Assembly (NCBI GenBank): GCA_023412175.1
Contig: JAEYOB010000468.1
Location: 1-8,056 of the forward strand
From: Pseudomonadota bacterium
GTDB taxonomy: Bacteria; Pseudomonadota; Alphaproteobacteria; Azospirillales; Azospirillaceae
Reading direction: 5' to 3'
DNA length: 8,056 nucleotides
The notes beneath the pieces were generated by a model that was given only the letters and a program-made list of their open reading frames with translations, made no database searches and was not told the origin of the DNA. The position numbers and the translations under genes are program-made. Below are positions 6,305 through 8,056 of this stretch, piece by piece. Every line of letters starts with the position of its first letter. Position 1 is the first letter of the stretch.

Positions 6305-7165
6305 ATGAAGCCGAACCATCCCGAGCACCCCGCCCCGCCCGACGCAGACGCGCGCCGGAGCATAGCGCCGGTGATCTGCTACCCGGTGGACGGCTTGCCC
6401 CCGGCCGATGTCGCGGCCTATCGCGCGGCCCGCGAAGGCTGGCGGAAGGTCGCCGAGGTGCGCGTCCCCCCGCGCGAAGCACGGTCCTTCGACGTGCCGG
6501 CCGGGTGGTTCTTCCGCATCGTCAGCGTCGAGGGGCCGCAGGTCGGCGACCTCAACCTGTGGGCGGCGAACGATCCCGGCGAACGCTTCTTCTCCGGCAA
6601 GACGCGGGCGCTGCACGGCACGCACCTGTCCACCGGCGACCGGCTGTGGTCGTCGCTGCCGCACCTGCGGCCCATGGCAACCATCACCGAGGACACGCTC
6701 GACTGGTACGGTTTCGACGCCTACGGCGGGTCGGTGCACGACGTCATCGGGACGCGATGCGATCCGTACACGCACCACCTGCTCGCCGGCGCCGACTATC
6801 ACCATTGCTGCCACTCCAACCTGACCCGGGCGCTGGCCGACCGCCTGCAGCGCCCGCGCGACAGCGTCGAGCCGGCGGTGCACGACGTGCTGAACGTGTT
6901 CATGTGCACGGGGTTCACCCGCAACACCGGCCAGTACTTCATGAAGGCGAGCCCGGTGCGCCCCGGCGATTTCCTGGAATTCTTCGCCGAGATCGACCTG
7001 CTCGGCGCCCTCTCGGCCTGCCCGGGCGGCGATTGCAGCGCCGAGCATTCGAGCGACGCCGCGGCCTGCCACCCGCTCCTGGTCGAGGTCTACGAGCCCA
7101 AGGAACCGCCGCGCGGCTGGGCATCCCCGCCGCACAATGGCTACTGCGGGGGGCACGGCCCCTGA
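6305..7165 (+). CDS. DUF1989 / urea carboxylase-associated family protein
   Basis: A 286-residue soluble protein without signal peptide or membrane segments. Family landmarks in order: a cupin-like strand region with VGDLNLW, then RCDPYTHH (151-158), YHHCCHSNLTRAL (from Tyr165), NVFMCTGF, and CPGGDCS (239-245). The conserved Cys152, His170 and Cys244 neighbourhoods suggest a metal site; this is inferred. DUF1989 proteins are often encoded with urea or guanidine carboxylase, and the paralogues CgdA/CgdB of that family form carboxyguanidine deiminase. Those systems use two subunits; here there is only one, and no carboxylase or transporter of that pathway is nearby, so I do not assign guanidine metabolism. 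The first 35 residues, Pro- and His-rich, look disordered, and the C-terminus ends in a short Gly/His/Cys tail. It lies 82 nt after the MocR gene on the same strand, with no terminator seen between, so co-transcription or MocR control is likely. Family assignment is strong, reaction unknown. Confidence 0.85.
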   Translation: MKPNHPEHPAPPDADARRSIAPVICYPVDGLPPADVAAYRAAREGWRKVAEVRVPPREARSFDVPAGWFFRIVSVEGPQVGDLNLWAANDPGERFFSGKTRALHGTHLSTGDRLWSSLPHLRPMATITEDTLDWYGFDAYGGSVHDVIGTRCDPYTHHLLAGADYHHCCHSNLTRALADRLQRPRDSVEPAVHDVLNVFMCTGFTRNTGQYFMKASPVRPGDFLEFFAEIDLLGALSACPGGDCSAEHSSDAAACHPLLVEVYEPKEPPRGWASPPHNGYCGGHGP

Positions 7166-7179
7166 AGCAGCCGTACGAA

Positions 7180-7206
7180 GCCGGATGGAAGCGTCCATGC
7201 GCCGGC
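7180..7206. terminator. Weak hairpin between convergent genes
   Basis: GCCGG (7180-7184) can pair with CCGGC (7202-7206), and inside it TGGA (7186-7189) with TCCA (7194-7197), around a 4-nt loop and with unpaired bases on both sides. It lies in the 56-nt gap between the stop codons of the DUF1989 and transporter genes. No T-run follows on either strand, so terminator function is only a possibility. Confidence 0.25.
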
Positions 7207-7221
7207 CGCATCACCTCGTCA

Positions 7222-8056
7222 TTACGCGAACCTCTTCGCACCCGCGACGCACAGCACGACCAGCCCCGCCACTGCGATCATTGACCAGGCGACGGTCTCA
7301 CCCAGCAACAGCGCCGCCAGCGCCAGACCCAAAAAGGGTTGGAGGAGCTGCAACTGCCCCACGGCAGCGATACCGCCGAGCGCGAGTCCCCGGTACCAGA
7401 AGATGAAGCCCACCAGCATGCTGAACACGGAGACATAGCCAAGCCCGATCCAGGCCGGAGCGCCGATGCCGGTCCATGCGTCCGGCATGGTGGCGAGAGC
7501 GACCACCGCCATGACCGGCAACGCCAGCACGAGCGCCCAGGAAATCACCTGCCAGCCGCCGAGCCGGCGCGACAGGTTGGCCCCTTCCGCATAGCCGAGG
7601 CCGCAGAGCAGGATCGCCAGAACCATCAGGATGTCGCCGGTGAGCGACGTGCTGCCGCTCTGTGACAGGGCGAAGCTGGCGACAGCGAGGCTTCCCACCC
7701 CCGAGAACAGCCAGAAGATCGGCTTGGGCCGCTCGCCGCGCAGCACGCCGAAGATGGCGGTGGCAAGCGGCAGGAGGCCGATGAAGACGATCGAATGCGC
7801 CGACGTGACGTGTTGAAGCGCCAGTGCGGTCAGCAGGGGAAAGCCGACAACGACGCCGAGCGCCACGACCGCGAGCGGGGCAAGGTCGCTTCGTACGGGG
7901 CGTGCCTGCCGCAGCATCCACAGCAACGCAACCGCCAACGCGGCGGCGATCACCGCGCGTGCCGATGTCAGAAACACCGGGGTGAAGCTGCCGACCGCGA
8001 CGCGCGTCGCCGGTAGCGATCCGCTGAAGATGACCACGCCGAGCATCCCGCTGCCC
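7222..8056 (-). CDS. EamA/DMT-superfamily transporter (5' end outside window)
   Basis: At least 277 residues, ending at TAA (7224-7222), with about ten hydrophobic segments in two repeats of five. This is the drug/metabolite transporter (EamA) plan of inner-membrane exporters for amino acids, metabolites or drugs. Each repeat has the typical late helix: IGLLPLATAIFGVLRGE in the first half and LQPFLGLALAALLLGE in the second. The first Met in the window (8046) lies inside the first membrane helix (MLGVVIFSGSLPATR), and the frame stays open to base 8056, so the true start is very likely just beyond the edge. Most family members are 285-300 residues. Substrate cannot be predicted. It converges on the DUF1989 gene and is probably independent of it, though an exporter beside a regulated catabolic locus may be related. 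Confidence 0.88.
   Translation of the reverse strand, partial: GSGMLGVVIFSGSLPATRVAVGSFTPVFLTSARAVIAAALAVALLWMLRQARPVRSDLAPLAVVALGVVVGFPLLTALALQHVTSAHSIVFIGLLPLATAIFGVLRGERPKPIFWLFSGVGSLAVASFALSQSGSTSLTGDILMVLAILLCGLGYAEGANLSRRLGGWQVISWALVLALPVMAVVALATMPDAWTGIGAPAWIGLGYVSVFSMLVGFIFWYRGLALGGIAAVGQLQLLQPFLGLALAALLLGETVAWSMIAVAGLVVLCVAGAKRFA

Noticed and set aside
8044..8046. ATG at 8046 as the true start of the EamA transporter.
   Set aside because: It lies inside the first membrane helix and the frame is open to the window edge, so the gene is treated as 5'-truncated by the window.

Overview
This 8,056-base window is GC-rich throughout and carries seven protein-coding genes, two of them cut by the window edges. 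Gene content (a FlgC-like flagellar rod protein, a YheS/YbiT-type ABC-F ATPase, a Leu/Ile/Val-type periplasmic binding protein with a Sec signal, a MocR regulator) and the strong GC bias in third codon positions suggest a Gram-negative, flagellated alphaproteobacterium, perhaps an Azospirillum-like Rhodospirillales. That placement is an inference from gene style; no rRNA or other taxonomic marker is present. I found no tRNA, rRNA, CRISPR array, insertion sequence or attachment site.

Layout. (1) 1-287, plus strand: 3' end of a flagellar basal-body rod (FlgC-like) gene. It converges across a hairpin on (2) 324-1943, minus strand: an ABC-F protein with two ATPase domains. (3) 2099-4701, minus strand: a two-gene unit consisting of a class II (degradative-type) HMG-CoA reductase, started by TTG behind a strong ribosome binding site, followed by a secreted branched-chain-amino-acid-type substrate-binding protein. 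A textbook intrinsic terminator closes the unit. A 14-bp tandem repeat sits at the junction of the two genes and includes the reductase stop codon. (4) 4702-4845: divergent control region with a minus-strand promoter candidate and a cluster of palindromes and direct repeats. (5) 4846-7165, plus strand: a MocR-type regulator (GntR winged helix plus aminotransferase fold) and, 82 nt later, a DUF1989 (urea carboxylase-associated family) protein rich in Cys/His motifs. (6) 7222-8056, minus strand: an EamA/DMT-family transporter whose 5' end runs off the window.

The most interesting part is 2099-7165. A reductase whose best-known relative (Pseudomonas mevalonii MvaA) catabolises mevalonate is paired with an uptake receptor. 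Both lie head-to-head with a PLP-binding regulator and a DUF1989 protein, a family that includes carboxyguanidine deiminase subunits. HMG-CoA lyase, a mevalonate permease and the permease/ATPase subunits expected for the binding protein are all absent from the window. A working hypothesis is a regulated uptake-and-catabolism locus for mevalonate or a nitrogen-containing compound related to it. The co-localisation is seen in the sequence; the shared pathway is inference.
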